Origin: Gammaproteobacteria bacterium
GTDB lineage: Bacteria; Pseudomonadota; Gammaproteobacteria; SZUA-229
Length of the DNA: 64,000 nucleotides
Assembly: GCA_029881035.1 (NCBI GenBank)
Contig: JAOUNI010000009.1
Span: 1 to 64,000 of the forward strand
Reading direction: 5' to 3'
Shown here: in pieces, positions 45,926 through 57,860 of the stretch
How positions within the stretch are numbered: the first letter of the stretch is position 1
Layout: each line of letters begins with the position of its first letter
The notes under the pieces: model-generated
What the model was told of the DNA's origin: nothing
Databases searched by the model: none
Seen by the model: the letters and a program-made list of their open reading frames with translations, nothing else
Made by a program: the position numbers and the translations under genes

Positions 45926-46387
45926 ATGCGCCATAGCTTGACTCATTTGTGGGAGTTGTTTGAGCCGGTTGTGGTCGATATGGGTTATGAGTTGATAGAA
46001 ATTGAATATCACCCGAATCCCAACTACGGTATTTTACGCCTGTATATTGATAAGGAATCAGGTATTCAGGTTGAGGACTGTTCTGCGGTCAGTCGGCAGA
46101 TCAGCGCTATACTGGATGTTGAAGATCCTGTGCCAGGTCAATTTAGTCTGGAAGTTTCCTCGCCGGGCATGGACAGGCCATTGAGAAGACTGGAAGATTT
46201 TCAGCGTTTTAGTGGTGAAGTGGTCAAGATTAAAACCAGCATGCCATTCGAAGGGCAGCGTAATTTCAAAGGCCGTATTACCGGCGTTGAAGAAGATTTG
46301 GTTATTATTGAATGTGAAAACAAAGAGGTGCGCTTGCCTGTCACTGCAATCGACAAGGCAAGACTGGTACCTGATTTTGATAAGTAA
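45926..46387 (+). CDS. rimP: Ribosome maturation factor RimP
   Basis: YELIEIEYHPNPNYGILRLYIDKESGIQVEDCSAVSRQISAILDVEDP. Confidence 0.96.
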   Translation: MRHSLTHLWELFEPVVVDMGYELIEIEYHPNPNYGILRLYIDKESGIQVEDCSAVSRQISAILDVEDPVPGQFSLEVSSPGMDRPLRRLEDFQRFSGEVVKIKTSMPFEGQRNFKGRITGVEEDLVIIECENKEVRLPVTAIDKARLVPDFDK

Positions 46388-46404
46388 AGTGAGGTTTATA
46401 TAAC

Positions 46405-47901
46405 ATGAACAAGGATATTCTCTACGTCGCTGACGCGGTGTCGAATGAAAAAGGCATCGACAAGGAGATCATATTTGAGGCTATTGAGGCTGCCCTGGCA
46501 TCTGCTACGCGCAAGAAAAGCGGAAAGGAAATAGACGTTCGTGTTGATATTGATCGTCAAACAGGTGATTACGATACCTTTAGACGCTGGTTGGTTATTT
46601 CATCGGATGAGCCAATGGAAAATCCATTGGCTGAAATTACCATCGAAGCTGCTCAGATTGATGACCCTGAAATTCAGGAAGGTGAGTACATAGAAGAGCA
46701 GATTGATTCGGTTGAGTTCGGTCGTATCGCGGCGCAAACTGCAAAACAGGTTATCGTGCAGAAAGTAAGAGAGGCTGAGCGTTCACGAGTTGTCGATGCC
46801 TTTAAGAATCGTGAAGGTGAGATGGTGATGGGCACAGTGAAACGTGTTGAGCGTGGCAATGTCTATCTTGATCTGGGTGACAACGTTGAAGCTTTTATAC
46901 CACGGGAAGATATGATCCCTCGTGAAGCGGTTCGTCCGGGTGATCGTCTACGTGGATATCTGCGCGAAGTGCGAGCTGAAATTCGCGGCCCACAGTTATT
47001 TGTCAGTCGCACTGCCCCCGAGTTCCTGGTTGAGCTATTTAAACTTGAAGTGCCCGAAGTCGATCAGAATTTAATTGAAATTATCGGTGGTGCTCGTGAC
47101 CCCGGCTCGCGCGCAAAAGTTGCGGTTAAATCATTAGACCCAAGGCTTGATCCGATCGGTGCCTGTGTCGGCATGCGCGGCTCACGTGTGCAGTCTGTTT
47201 CCAATGAACTGGCGGGCGAGCGCGTTGATATTATTTTGTGGGATGAGAATCCTGCGCAGTTTGTCATTAACGCCATGTCACCTGCCGAAGTTATTTCTAT
47301 CGTGGTCGATGAAGAGTCACACAGCATGAACGTCGCTGTCGAAGAAGATAAATTAGCGATGGCCATTGGTCGTGGCGGTCAGAATATTCGTCTGGCCAGT
47401 GAGTTAACCGGATGGGAACTCAATGTCATGACCGAGAAAGAAGCTGAAGATAAAAGCGAAGAAGAAAGTTCCAAGTATCTACAGATTTTTATTGATCAGC
47501 TGGATGTGGATTCTGAACTGGCAGAGATTCTGGTGGCAGAAGGCTTCACCACGATTGAAGAAGTGGCGTATGTGCCAGAGCATGAATTGCTGGCCATCGA
47601 AGAATTTGATGAAGAGATTGTTGCTGAGCTGCGAAATCGTGCACGTGATTATTTGTTGACCCAGGCTATCATGACCGAAGAAGTGATTGAGGCACACAAG
47701 CCTGAAGACGATTTGGTTAATATGGACGGTATGGATCAGGTTACGGCTAATCGTCTGGCAGCCATTGGTATTTGTACAATGGAGGATCTGGCAGAACAAT
47801 CTGTTGATGAATTAATGGTCATTGATGAGATGGACGAAGAACGTGCGTCGGCATTAATCATGACTGCTCGCGCTCCCTGGTTTGAAGCCGAGGAAAAATA
47901 A
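46405..47901 (+). CDS. nusA: Transcription termination/antitermination protein NusA
   Basis: [28 protein letters not shown] domain; C-terminal acidic repeats. Confidence 0.97.
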   Translation: MNKDILYVADAVSNEKGIDKEIIFEAIEAALASATRKKSGKEIDVRVDIDRQTGDYDTFRRWLVISSDEPMENPLAEITIEAAQIDDPEIQEGEYIEEQIDSVEFGRIAAQTAKQVIVQKVREAERSRVVDAFKNREGEMVMGTVKRVERGNVYLDLGDNVEAFIPREDMIPREAVRPGDRLRGYLREVRAEIRGPQLFVSRTAPEFLVELFKLEVPEVDQNLIEIIGGARDPGSRAKVAVKSLDPRLDPIGACVGMRGSRVQSVSNELAGERVDIILWDENPAQFVINAMSPAEVISIVVDEESHSMNVAVEEDKLAMAIGRGGQNIRLASELTGWELNVMTEKEAEDKSEEESSKYLQIFIDQLDVDSELAEILVAEGFTTIEEVAYVPEHELLAIEEFDEEIVAELRNRARDYLLTQAIMTEEVIEAHKPEDDLVNMDGMDQVTANRLAAIGICTMEDLAEQSVDELMVIDEMDEERASALIMTARAPWFEAEEK

Positions 47902-47915
47902 ATACTGAGGCAAAT

Positions 47916-50516
47916 ATGGCAGAAGTAACAGTTAAACAACTAGCAAGCGCCGTCGGAACTCCGGTTGAGCGACTTCTTGATCAAATTAAAGAAGCAGGTC
48001 TGAAAGCAGACAGTGCAGATGCCTTGATTTCGGATCAGGATAAACTCCAGCTGCTGGATTACTTACGTGGGCAGCATGGAAAGGGCGCCGCTAGTGGTGA
48101 AGAAAAACCGCGAAAGATTACGCTAAAGCGTAAATCGGTGACTGAGCTCAAAACCAGTAGCGGTCCCGGTCGAGGTAGAACTGTTGCGATTGAAGTCAGG
48201 AAAAAACGCACTATTACAAAACCAGGTGATGTTGTAGAAGCACCTGTCGTTGAAGCAGAGGTAAAGGCCGCTGTGCCCAAGGAGCTGGAAGCTTTGGAGC
48301 AGCTACGTGCTGACCAGGCCAGACGTGAATTGGAGCGTGATCAGGAGCAGGAAAAAATTCGTGCTCGTGCTGAGAAACGCCAGCAGGAAAATGAAGAGTA
48401 TCAGGCCAAAATTGCAGCGGCAAAACAGCAGGCTGAACCTGAAGTCGAAGAAAAAGTGGAGCTAGAAGCTGCTGAAATCGTAATAGAGACACCTAAAAAA
48501 GCAGAGCTCAAAAAAGAGAAGCCTAAAAAAGAAAAAGCCAAGATAATTCTTACACCTGCCGAAATACAGGCTGAGGAAGCGCGCCGCGATAAAGGCGGCA
48601 AGAAAGCGCCTAAGCATGAGAAGACTTTGTACGGTCGCTCTGAGTTACACGTTTCCACCGATCAAAGTGGCAAGCGTCAGAAGAAGAAAGGCAAGTATCA
48701 GGCGCAACGCGTGGTCGCGGAAACGCGCCATGGTTTTGAAATGCCGGTTGAGCCAGTGGTTCACGAAGTTAATGTTCCAGAAGCCATTACTGTTGATGAA
48801 TTGGCCAAACGCATGTCGATGAAAGCGGCTGAGCTGATCAAGGCGCTGATGAAGATGGGCGTGATGGCGACTATCAATCAGATTATCGATCAGGACACAG
48901 CTGCGCTGGTAGTTGAAGAGCTTGGTCATAAAGTGGTGATGATCAATGAGGATGATCGTGAGAATGAACTGTTGGCCAGGGATGTTTCTCAATACGAGGA
49001 GCATGCAAGAGCGCCGGTAGTAACTATTATGGGTCATGTTGACCATGGTAAGACATCGCTGCTCGATTACATACGTACCTCAAAAATTGCTAACGGCGAA
49101 GCCGGCGGGATTACTCAGCATATCGGTGCTTACCATGTTGAAACTGATAAGGGTATGATCACTTTTCTGGATACACCGGGTCACGCGGCATTTACCAGTA
49201 TGCGTGAACGTGGTGCTAATGCTACTGATATTGTGATTCTGGTTGTGGCTGCTGATGATGGTGTTATGCCACAAACAATCGAAGCGATACAGCATGCTAA
49301 AGCGGCTGATGTGCCTATTATTGTTGCAGTTAATAAAATCGATAAAATGGATGCTGATCCAGAACGAGTCAGAACTGAATTAGGTAACTACTCAGTGATC
49401 CCCGAGGAATGGGGTGGTGAAAATGTATTCGTCAACGTTTCCGCGAAAACCGGTCAGGGTGTGGATGATTTGCTAGATGCAATTCTGCTGCAGGCTGAAT
49501 TAATGGAGTTAAAAGCACATTCGGAAGGTCTGGCTATTGGTGTTGTACTTGAAGCCAGTCTGGATAAAGGCCGCGGTGTAACAACAACTGTTCTTGTGCA
49601 ACAGGGAACACTAAAAAAAGGCGATATTATTCTTGCTGGTGAAGAATTTGGTCGTGTCCGCGCTATGTTTGATGAACACGGCAGGGAAGTTGAAAAAGCA
49701 CAGCCTTCTATTCCGGTAGCAGTGATTGGCTTATCTAAAACACCCAGTGCTGGTGATGAAGTGCTGGCGGTTGAAGATGAGCGTACGGCTAGAGAAGTAA
49801 CCACCAAGCGTCGTCAGAAAGCACGAGATTTGCGATTGGCGGGGCAACAACAGGCGAAGCTTGATTCCATTTTTGATCAGATGAAAGCGGGTGATGTTAC
49901 CAAGTTGAATGTTCTGCTTAAAGCGGATGTCCAGGGAACACTTGAAGCCATCAGGGATGCTCTGCTCAAACTGACTGCTGATAATGAAGAAATTGATGTG
50001 GCGATTGTGGGTTCGGGTGTCGGTGGTATTAATGAAACAGACATCAGTCTGGCGGCGGCTTCAAATGCCATCGTTATTGGCTTTAATGTCCGTGCTGATG
50101 CTACAGCCCGTGCTTCAGCAGCAGAGCGTGGTGTTGATATTAATTATTACAGCGTAATTTATGAGTTGATCGATGAAGTGAAAAAAGCATTGATCGGTAT
50201 GTTGAAGCCGGAATATCGCGAACAGATCACCGGCCTTGCCAAAGTTCAGGAAGTTTTCCGTTCACAGAAACTTGGTCAGGTCGCAGGTTCACTGGTAACT
50301 GAGGGCTCGATCAAGCGCTCACAGCCTATTCGTGTGCTGCGTGATAATGTAGTTATCTTCGAGGGTGAACTTGAATCTCTGCGCCGTTTTAAAGATGATG
50401 TGGAAGAGGTAAAGAGTGGTACTGAGTGTGGTATTGCTGTGAAAAACTACAATGATGTTAAACCGGGTGATCAGATTGAAGTTTTTGAACGTATTCTGGT
50501 TGAACGTACGCTTTAA
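47916..50516 (+). CDS. infB: Translation initiation factor IF-2
   Basis: [22 protein letters not shown] GTPase. Confidence 0.98.
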   Translation: MAEVTVKQLASAVGTPVERLLDQIKEAGLKADSADALISDQDKLQLLDYLRGQHGKGAASGEEKPRKITLKRKSVTELKTSSGPGRGRTVAIEVRKKRTITKPGDVVEAPVVEAEVKAAVPKELEALEQLRADQARRELERDQEQEKIRARAEKRQQENEEYQAKIAAAKQQAEPEVEEKVELEAAEIVIETPKKAELKKEKPKKEKAKIILTPAEIQAEEARRDKGGKKAPKHEKTLYGRSELHVSTDQSGKRQKKKGKYQAQRVVAETRHGFEMPVEPVVHEVNVPEAITVDELAKRMSMKAAELIKALMKMGVMATINQIIDQDTAALVVEELGHKVVMINEDDRENELLARDVSQYEEHARAPVVTIMGHVDHGKTSLLDYIRTSKIANGEAGGITQHIGAYHVETDKGMITFLDTPGHAAFTSMRERGANATDIVILVVAADDGVMPQTIEAIQHAKAADVPIIVAVNKIDKMDADPERVRTELGNYSVIPEEWGGENVFVNVSAKTGQGVDDLLDAILLQAELMELKAHSEGLAIGVVLEASLDKGRGVTTTVLVQQGTLKKGDIILAGEEFGRVRAMFDEHGREVEKAQPSIPVAVIGLSKTPSAGDEVLAVEDERTAREVTTKRRQKARDLRLAGQQQAKLDSIFDQMKAGDVTKLNVLLKADVQGTLEAIRDALLKLTADNEEIDVAIVGSGVGGINETDISLAAASNAIVIGFNVRADATARASAAERGVDINYYSVIYELIDEVKKALIGMLKPEYREQITGLAKVQEVFRSQKLGQVAGSLVTEGSIKRSQPIRVLRDNVVIFEGELESLRRFKDDVEEVKSGTECGIAVKNYNDVKPGDQIEVFERILVERTL

Positions 50517-50527
50517 AGCCGACAGCG

Positions 50528-50947
50528 ATGCCAAGAGAATTCTCCCGTAGCCAGCGTATGGCGGAACAAATTCGTCGTGATCTCGCTGAGATTGTGCGTG
50601 ACGAATTGAAAGATCCACGTATGGGATTCGTGTCTTTTTCGGCAGTAAAGCTGAGTCGTGATCTTAGTAATGCCATTATTTACTGCTCGGTCATGGAAGA
50701 GGACAAGCAGGAAGAAACGATGGCAACGCTGAATCGTGCGACCGGCTTCCTGCGCAGCAAGCTGGCATCTAGAATGCTTTCGCGGACAGTACCATGGCTT
50801 AAATTTGTCAACGATGAGAGTTTGATCCGTGGCGCTGCAATGGAGACATTAATTCGCAAAGCGATTACTCAAGATGAGTCAAAATCTGCTGAAGCTCCTC
50901 ATGATGACGCTGATTTCGATAGTAATGATGACGATCAGCAGGGCTAG
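50528..50947 (+). CDS. rbfA: Ribosome-binding factor A
   Basis: PREFSRSQRMAEQIRRDLAEIVRDELKDPRMGFVS. Confidence 0.96.
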   Translation: MPREFSRSQRMAEQIRRDLAEIVRDELKDPRMGFVSFSAVKLSRDLSNAIIYCSVMEEDKQEETMATLNRATGFLRSKLASRMLSRTVPWLKFVNDESLIRGAAMETLIRKAITQDESKSAEAPHDDADFDSNDDDQQG

Positions 50948-50954
50948 ATAACAA

Positions 50955-51869
50955 ATGTCCAGACGTCAACGAAAAGGCCGTCCAGTCAACGGAGTCCTGT
51001 TACTGGATAAGCCATTAGGCCTCAGTTCAAATAAAGCTCTACAACAAGTTAAGAATTTATATCGTGCGGCCAAGGCAGGGCATACTGGTAGTCTTGATCC
51101 GCTAGCGACTGGCATGCTACCTATCTGTTTTGGCGAAGCAACAAAAATTTCTGCTTTTTTGCTCGATGCTGATAAACGTTACCGTTTTACCTGCAAGTTA
51201 GGTACAACTACCAGTACGGGTGATGCTGAAGGTGAAGTGCTTGAGACACGCGATTATTCAAGTATCAAATTGGTTGATATTGAACGTGTACTGCCAGATT
51301 TTTTAGGTGAGATTGATCAGGTTCCACCGATGTATTCTGCTTTGAAACATAATGGTGAGCGTTTGTATAAGTTAGCCAGAGAAGGTATCGAAGTTGAGCG
51401 CAAGCCGCGCACTATCACTATTTATGACATTGTTTTGCATTCTTTTGAAGGCGATCTTCTTGATCTTGAGGTACAGTGTTCCAAGGGCACTTATGTACGA
51501 ACTCTGGCTGAAGATATTGGTGAGATACTGGGCTGTGGTGCACACGTTGAGAAATTGAGACGTTTGAGTGTCGGGCCTTATCAGGGTGAAATGTTCACTA
51601 TTGAAAAACTACAGGAGCTGGCCGAACAGGGTAGCGATGCTCTGGATCAAATATTATTATCAATTGAAAGCGGCGTAGCAGATTGGCCAGATGTACGGTT
51701 GGGCGTGGATGCTGCTTTTTATATAGGGCAGGGACAGCCTGTTTTGGTGCCTAATGCACCGACTGAAGGCTGGGTCAGAATTTATGACCAGCAGAAATTT
51801 ATGGGTGTCGGCGAAATTCAGGATGATGGCCGGGTGGCACCACGAAGAATGATTCAGGCAACAGCCTGA
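50955..51869 (+). CDS. truB: tRNA pseudouridine(55) synthase
   Basis: NGVLLLDKPLGLSSNKALQ; AGHTGSLDPLATGMLPICFGEATK. Confidence 0.97.
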   Translation: MSRRQRKGRPVNGVLLLDKPLGLSSNKALQQVKNLYRAAKAGHTGSLDPLATGMLPICFGEATKISAFLLDADKRYRFTCKLGTTTSTGDAEGEVLETRDYSSIKLVDIERVLPDFLGEIDQVPPMYSALKHNGERLYKLAREGIEVERKPRTITIYDIVLHSFEGDLLDLEVQCSKGTYVRTLAEDIGEILGCGAHVEKLRRLSVGPYQGEMFTIEKLQELAEQGSDALDQILLSIESGVADWPDVRLGVDAAFYIGQGQPVLVPNAPTEGWVRIYDQQKFMGVGEIQDDGRVAPRRMIQATA

Positions 51870-51971
51870 TAAGACGGGGAAGTGATTGTAAAACGATGCT
51901 TTTGCGATGACTTAATAAGTGATAAAATCCCCACCTTTTAGCGACTGCAAGTACAGTTTTTTGGAGAAGAT

Positions 51972-52241
51972 ATGTCATTATCAACGGTAGAAAAAGCCGA
52001 AGTTGTTGGAAAATTCCAACAAAAACAAGGCGATACAGGTTCACCTGAAGTTCAGGTTGCATTATTAACAACACGTATTGTTCAGTTGACGGAGCATTTT
52101 AAAGTGCACGCTCATGACCATCATTCACGTCGTGGCCTGTTAAAAATGGTTAACCAGCGTCGTAAATTGCTGGATTACCTCAAGGGTAAAAACCAGCAGC
52201 GCTATATAGATCTGATTGCTAGCCTGGGCTTGCGTCGATAA
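51972..52241 (+). CDS. rpsO: 30S ribosomal protein S15
   Basis: [51 protein letters not shown]. Confidence 0.98.
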   Translation: MSLSTVEKAEVVGKFQQKQGDTGSPEVQVALLTTRIVQLTEHFKVHAHDHHSRRGLLKMVNQRRKLLDYLKGKNQQRYIDLIASLGLRR

Positions 52242-52318
52242 AAAATATTAAAGATCTGTGGTAGTAGCGGCGGGGCTAAACGGTCAAGCCATAACCTTAA
52301 GCATTGGGAAATAATAAA

Positions 52319-54421
52319 GTGATACCAACACCTATCAAGAAAGAATTTAAATACGGCGAGCATACAGTTACACTGGAAACAGGTGAAATTGCACGTCAAG
52401 CATCAGCGGCTGTCATGGTACGTATTGCTGATACTGTGGTATTTGTTACTGCAGTTATCATGAAGGATGCTGATCCCTCCAAGGATTTCTTCCCAATGAC
52501 CGTTAACTACCAGGAGCGTACTTACGCTGCGGGTAAAATTCCAGGTGGTTTTTTCCGACGTGAAGGTCGTCCTTCAGAAGGGGAGACGCTAACCTGTCGC
52601 CTTATCGATCGTCCTATCCGCCCTTTATTTCCAAAAGGCTTCACCAATGATACACAGTTAGTCGCTACTGTTGTTTCTGTGTGTGATGAAGCGGATCCAG
52701 AAATTGCGGCCATTATTGGCGCATCGGCAGCCATGTCATTGTCAGGGGCACCATTTGCAGGTCCTTTGGGTGCAGCACGTGTTGGTTATAAAGATGGTGG
52801 ATACATACTGAATCCGTCTAAAGCTGAACTGGAAACTTCTGAACTGGATTTAGTGGTTGCGGGCACAGGTGAAGCTGTTCTCATGGTTGAATCTGAAGCA
52901 AAGATGTTATCTGAAGAAATCATGCTGGGCGCTGTCATGTTTGGTCATGAGCAGATGCAGGCTGTCATTAATGCCATTAATGAATTGAAAGCTGAAGTCG
53001 GTGTGGTTGACTGGGAATGGACTGCCGCCCCTGTTGACGAAGCTTTGGCCGCCAAGGTTGCCGAAACATCAACTGCAGCTATTACAGATGCTTACCAGAT
53101 TGCCGATAAATTGAAACGTCAGGATGCTGTTAAAGCAGCACGTAACGCCGCAGTTGATGCATTGGCTGCTACTGAAGGTGAAGCAGGCTGGAGCGCAGCT
53201 GATGTTTCAGATGCTTTTGGTAAACTTGAAAAGAAAATTGTACGTGGTCGTATTATTTCTGGCGAAAAACGCATTGATGGTCGTACTACCAGCGATGTTC
53301 GTCAGATTACCGTTCGCACCGGTGTGCTTCCCCGTACACACGGTTCAGCTTTATTTACTCGTGGTGAAACGCAGGCGTTGGCTATTACTACTTTGGGTAC
53401 AGCCCGTGATGCACAAATTATCGATGCACTAGGTGGTTCTTATCGCGATCCGTTCATGTTCCACTACAACTTCCCTCCCTACAGTGTTGGTGAAACCGGT
53501 ATGGTGGGTAGTCCGAAACGTCGTGAGATTGGTCACGGTCGTCTGGCAAAGCGCGGCGTTCTGGGTGTTATGCCATCGGAAGAAGAATTCCCTTACACCA
53601 TACGCGTTGTTTCTGAGATTACAGAATCCAATGGCTCAAGTTCTATGGCTTCAGTGTGTGGCGCTAGCTTATCGTTGATGGATGCAGGTGTACCTATTAA
53701 AGCACCGGTTGCAGGTATTGCTATGGGTCTGATCAAAGAAGGCGATAACTTTGCGGTATTGTCTGATATCCTTGGTGACGAAGATCATTTAGGTGATATG
53801 GACTTTAAAGTGGCCGGAACTGCTGATGGTATCTGTGCATTGCAAATGGATATCAAAATTACCGGTATTACTCGCGAGATCATGCATAAGGCACTGAGTC
53901 AGGCGAAAGAAGGTCGTAATTTTATTCTGGGCGAAATGGCCAAGGTTATTTCTGAAACTAATACAGAAATGTCACAGTTTGCACCTCGTTATCTGACGCT
54001 TAAGATTAATCCCGACAAGATTCGTGATGTCATCGGTAAAGGCGGAGCAATGATCCGTTCGTTGACCGAAGAGACCGGTGCTACCATTGATATTGATGAC
54101 GAGGGTAATGTTAAGATCGCTTCCAGTGATCTGGCGGCAGCAGAAAAAGCACGCTCACGTATTGAAGAAATTACTTCAGATGCAGAAGTTGATGGTATCT
54201 ATAACGGTACTGTTAAGAAGATCATGGATTTTGGTGCTTTTGTTGAAATTTTGCCAGGTAAAGATGGACTGGTTCATATCTCACAAATCTGTGAAGACCG
54301 TGTTGAAAAAGTGAGTGATAAGCTAGCTGAAGGTGATAGCGTCAGAGTGAAAGTGCTGGAGATTGATCGTCAGGGGCGTATTCGCCTGAGTATGAAGGCT
54401 GTTGACGAAGAAACCTCCTGA
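52319..54421 (+). CDS. pnp: Polyribonucleotide nucleotidyltransferase
   Basis: PNPase family; KH ([24 protein letters not shown]) and S1 domains; likely GTG start at 52319 with GGGA upstream. Confidence 0.97.
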   Translation: MIPTPIKKEFKYGEHTVTLETGEIARQASAAVMVRIADTVVFVTAVIMKDADPSKDFFPMTVNYQERTYAAGKIPGGFFRREGRPSEGETLTCRLIDRPIRPLFPKGFTNDTQLVATVVSVCDEADPEIAAIIGASAAMSLSGAPFAGPLGAARVGYKDGGYILNPSKAELETSELDLVVAGTGEAVLMVESEAKMLSEEIMLGAVMFGHEQMQAVINAINELKAEVGVVDWEWTAAPVDEALAAKVAETSTAAITDAYQIADKLKRQDAVKAARNAAVDALAATEGEAGWSAADVSDAFGKLEKKIVRGRIISGEKRIDGRTTSDVRQITVRTGVLPRTHGSALFTRGETQALAITTLGTARDAQIIDALGGSYRDPFMFHYNFPPYSVGETGMVGSPKRREIGHGRLAKRGVLGVMPSEEEFPYTIRVVSEITESNGSSSMASVCGASLSLMDAGVPIKAPVAGIAMGLIKEGDNFAVLSDILGDEDHLGDMDFKVAGTADGICALQMDIKITGITREIMHKALSQAKEGRNFILGEMAKVISETNTEMSQFAPRYLTLKINPDKIRDVIGKGGAMIRSLTEETGATIDIDDEGNVKIASSDLAAAEKARSRIEEITSDAEVDGIYNGTVKKIMDFGAFVEILPGKDGLVHISQICEDRVEKVSDKLAEGDSVRVKVLEIDRQGRIRLSMKAVDEETS

Positions 54422-54442
54422 TTAAGCTTTGCTTTTTTATAG

Positions 54443-54469
54443 AAAAGGAGCCGATTGGCTCCTTTTTTT
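54443..54469 (+). terminator. Intrinsic terminator after pnp
   Basis: AAAAGGAGCC-gatt-GGCTCCTTTT plus T-run. Confidence 0.93.
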
Positions 54470-54571
54470 GTTAATAAATAAAAATATTTGAGATAGATGT
54501 TAAATAAGCTGAATTTTCATGGATTTAGGCTACAATCTCTGAAAAATGAAACAATGTACTGGAGAAATGAC

Positions 54572-55231
54572 GTGGAAATAAAAAAAATTCAAAACATCGT
54601 AATGAGTTCTCTATTGGTTGCAGGTCTTGCTGGTTGTTCGAATTCATCATCAATTAGTCAGACTGATAGTTCGCCATGGAAATCCAAACGTAGTGCAGAA
54701 GCTGCCGCATCTACAGAGTTTGTTGAAGTCAGTCTGGATGAGGCAGTACAGGTCAATGATATGGAGCAGGCTCCTGTTATTGAGGAAACAATGGTTGAGC
54801 CAGAAATGGTAGCGCAGCCAGAGTTGGAATCACTTTCTGATTTTAATCCCGAACCTGTGCCAGTCGAATCCATGTCAGCTTTTGAAAGACTGGAGTCAAA
54901 GAATGTTCAAGTAGAGCCAGAAATGGCTGTTGTTGAAGGTATGCCTGGTATTGTTGGTTCAGACATCATGAGCGCTTCTCCTTCCGCTTATGCAGTACAA
55001 GTTTATGCAGGTAGAAAGCTCGCCAATGTAAACCGATACATTAGTTCCCATGGTCTCGATAATATGCAGATTGTTAAGACTGACAGGGATGGTGATGTTA
55101 TTTATGTATTGGTGGGTCTATATGCCGATCGTGCATCAGCAAAGCAGGCAGTGGATGAACTTGAGCAAAGTACAGGCTCAAGACCATGGATCCGTTCAGT
55201 GGGTAGCTTGCAGAGTATTGCTGCTCAGTAA
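54572..55231 (+). CDS. SPOR-domain lipoprotein
   Basis: Lipobox LAGC near N-terminus; C-terminal SPOR-like AVQVYAGRKLANVNRYISSHGLDNMQIVKTDRDGDVIYVLVGLYADRASAKQAVDELEQ. Confidence 0.75.
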   Translation: MEIKKIQNIVMSSLLVAGLAGCSNSSSISQTDSSPWKSKRSAEAAASTEFVEVSLDEAVQVNDMEQAPVIEETMVEPEMVAQPELESLSDFNPEPVPVESMSAFERLESKNVQVEPEMAVVEGMPGIVGSDIMSASPSAYAVQVYAGRKLANVNRYISSHGLDNMQIVKTDRDGDVIYVLVGLYADRASAKQAVDELEQSTGSRPWIRSVGSLQSIAAQ

Positions 55232-55251
55232 ATTTTCAGCTATTTAAGCAG

Positions 55252-55283
55252 ACCAGCCTTATTAATAAGGCTGGTTTTTTTTT
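55252..55283 (+). terminator. Intrinsic terminator
   Basis: ACCAGCCTTA-ttaa-TAAGGCTGGT perfect 10-bp stem plus T9. Confidence 0.95.
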
Positions 55284-55427
55284 GCATGAAATAATCTAGT
55301 TATGGATATAGTCAAGGCAGCCAACATGTTAATGATTGGTAATATCATCTAGTTTATTAATAACTTACTGGTCAATATTCTCTAAAAAACGTAATATCTA
55401 CCCTCTTCGTCATCCGTGAGAATTTTA

Positions 55428-56312
55428 ATGTTGAAAATTCAGGGATTCAGTGTTTTTTATAGGCTGATTCGGTGTTCGCTAATTACTATATTGCTGCTGT
55501 CATTGACCGCTTGCGGCGGCTTGATTTCGTCGGCTAAAAAAGAGTTTGCAGAAGACTTATCTGCCACCATTCTTGCTCATGATGAACCCGAAACCGTCAG
55601 GCAGGCTATCCCTACTTATTTAATATTGGTGAGTAGCTTAATCAGAAGTGATCAGACTAATATCGATTTATTGATTTCTGGTTCACGTTTGTATGGTTCT
55701 TATGCCTCGGTGTTTGTTGAAGAAACAGGTCGAAAAATAATTTTAGCAAGAAGATCATTTGCTTACGCTGAACAGGCTATGTGTATAAAACTAGCAAAAT
55801 CCTGTACAGCTAAAATCATGTCTTATCATGAGTTTGAGCAAACTATAAAAGACTTCAAGAAAGAGGATGCTTCAATATTATTTGCCTATGGAGCCGCCTG
55901 GACGGGTCTGATCCAGGCAAATCGTGCTGACTGGAATGCAGTGGCAGAATTGCCTAAAGCTAAGGCAATTATCTCAAAAGTGCTGGAGCTGGACGAAGGC
56001 ATTAATAATGGTGACGCACACTTGTATATGGGGGTCATGGAATCATTGTTACCACCTGCTATGGGTGGTAAGCCGGACATAGCTAAAGAACATTTCGAGC
56101 GTGCATTAGAGATTTCCAAGCGTAAAAACCTGATGGCGTTATTAATGTACGCTGAAAAATATGCGCGCTTATTATTCAATAGAGAACTACATGATAGTCT
56201 GTTAAATGAATTATTGGCAGTAGATATTCGTCAATCTAAATCTTTATTGATCGACACAATTGCACGTGTAAAAGCTAAAGAATTGTTGGCGAATGCTGAC
56301 GATTATTTTTAA
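55428..56312 (+). CDS. TRAP transporter TatT-component-like lipoprotein (TPR/helical)
   Basis: Lipobox LTACGG; helical repeats; PPAMGGKPDIAKEHFERALEIS; directly upstream of dctP-like gene. Confidence 0.75.
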   Translation: MLKIQGFSVFYRLIRCSLITILLLSLTACGGLISSAKKEFAEDLSATILAHDEPETVRQAIPTYLILVSSLIRSDQTNIDLLISGSRLYGSYASVFVEETGRKIILARRSFAYAEQAMCIKLAKSCTAKIMSYHEFEQTIKDFKKEDASILFAYGAAWTGLIQANRADWNAVAELPKAKAIISKVLELDEGINNGDAHLYMGVMESLLPPAMGGKPDIAKEHFERALEISKRKNLMALLMYAEKYARLLFNRELHDSLLNELLAVDIRQSKSLLIDTIARVKAKELLANADDYF

Positions 56313-56357
56313 TCGAAGTTTCTCTAATAACCGAATTATTCAACGGAGTTATTTTAA

Positions 56358-57362
56358 TTGATATTTAAAAAACTGATGAAGTTATGCCTACTGTTACCTT
56401 TAGTTATGGTGGCATCGTCCGTATCAGCAAAGTCTATAAAGATTGCAACTATCTCACCTGATGGAACTTTGTGGATGGAGGAAATGCGAGCTGGTGCTAA
56501 AGAGATAAAAGAGAAGACGCAGGGTCGAGTTGATTTTAAATTCTATCCTGGTGGTGTCATGGGTAGTGACGAAAATGTGTTGAGAAAAATACATATTGGT
56601 CAACTGCAAGGTGGCGCGGTCACAACGGGCAGTTTAACCGGTGTGTATGCTGATATTGATATCTATAGCTTACCCTATATTTTTTCATCATTTGAGCAGG
56701 TGGATTATGTACGCTCAAAAATGGATCAGTTTCTGATTGATGAGCTGGAGAAAAATGGTCTTGTCGCTTTTGGTTTTGGCGAAGGTGGTTTTAGCTATAT
56801 GATGTCTGATAGCTCGGTGTATAAAGTAGAAGATGTTCGCAAACAAAAAGTCTGGGTACCCGGTGGTAACAAGGTGGGAGAGGCTGTATTTAGTAGCGCA
56901 GAGGTTTCACCTGTGACATTACCCGTGTCTGATGTCTTAACCGGACTGCAAACCGGTTTAGTGAATACCATTATTACTTCACCTATTGGTGCTATTGCAC
57001 TGCAATGGCATACACGGGTGAAGTATGTAATTGATGTGCCGCTAACCTATATTACGGCGATGCTGGTGGTTGATAAAGAGGTCTTTTCCAAACTGACAAA
57101 AGAGGACCAGGATATTGTTCGTGAGGTAATGACGGCTTCATTCAAGCGGATTGATGCTGCTAATCGTCGCGATAACTTTGCCGCGCAAGAAGCACTCAAG
57201 CAGCAAGGTATTGAATATGTATCACTACCTAAAGAGTCGCTTAATGACTGGTATGCTATCGGTGATAAAGCCATAAAGAAATTACAGGAAGATAATAGCT
57301 ATAGTCAGGCTTCATATAAAAAAATCATGGAACATGTGAATGCGGCTAAAGCAAAACATTAA
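56358..57362 (+). CDS. TRAP transporter substrate-binding protein (DctP family)
   Basis: Signal peptide; IKIATISPDGTLWMEEMRAGAKEIKEKTQGRVDFKFYPGGVMGSDENVLRKI. Confidence 0.9.
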   Translation: MIFKKLMKLCLLLPLVMVASSVSAKSIKIATISPDGTLWMEEMRAGAKEIKEKTQGRVDFKFYPGGVMGSDENVLRKIHIGQLQGGAVTTGSLTGVYADIDIYSLPYIFSSFEQVDYVRSKMDQFLIDELEKNGLVAFGFGEGGFSYMMSDSSVYKVEDVRKQKVWVPGGNKVGEAVFSSAEVSPVTLPVSDVLTGLQTGLVNTIITSPIGAIALQWHTRVKYVIDVPLTYITAMLVVDKEVFSKLTKEDQDIVREVMTASFKRIDAANRRDNFAAQEALKQQGIEYVSLPKESLNDWYAIGDKAIKKLQEDNSYSQASYKKIMEHVNAAKAKH

Positions 57363-57374
57363 TCAACACCTGTT

Positions 57375-57860
57375 ATGAAAAAACACGTTGCAGGTTTTCT
57401 TGGATTTGTAAATAAACTGGAAGACTGGTTTCTAATTCTGACGCTGGCCGTGATGGTCGTGCTGGCAGTTGCACAGATTTTCTACCGAAATATCTTTGGT
57501 GAAGGTGTAGTCTGGATTGATCCTTTACTCAGAGTACTGGTACTGTGGGTTGCTATTGCTGGTGCAGTGGTTGCTACGCGTACTGATAATCATATCCGCA
57601 TCGATTTTTTTGCCCGTTATATCCCTAAAAAATATATTAGATACATGCAGCGTTCAGTGTATGCGTTCTGTGTTTTTATTTGTGGTTTTATTGCATGGCA
57701 TGCTGTGCGCTTTGTGCAAATGGATTATGAATACGGGACCATTGCTTTTGCTGATATCCCGGCCTGGGTAACAGAGTTGGTTATTCCGGCAGGCTTTTTC
57801 ATGATGGCCGTTCGCTATCTACTGTTATTTATTTCACCTCCGCAACAGGATGCGCGCTAA
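57375..57860 (+). CDS. TRAP transporter small membrane subunit (DctQ family)
   Basis: Four TM helices; WIDPLLRVLVLWVAIAGAVVATRTDNHIRID. Confidence 0.9.
   Translation: MKKHVAGFLGFVNKLEDWFLILTLAVMVVLAVAQIFYRNIFGEGVVWIDPLLRVLVLWVAIAGAVVATRTDNHIRIDFFARYIPKKYIRYMQRSVYAFCVFICGFIAWHAVRFVQMDYEYGTIAFADIPAWVTELVIPAGFFMMAVRYLLLFISPPQQDAR

Noticed and set aside
51870-51971. Possible S15 autoregulatory leader upstream of rpsO
   Set aside because: Only a weak 4-bp hairpin (actg-caagta-cagt) could be seen; a pseudoknot cannot be supported by eye.
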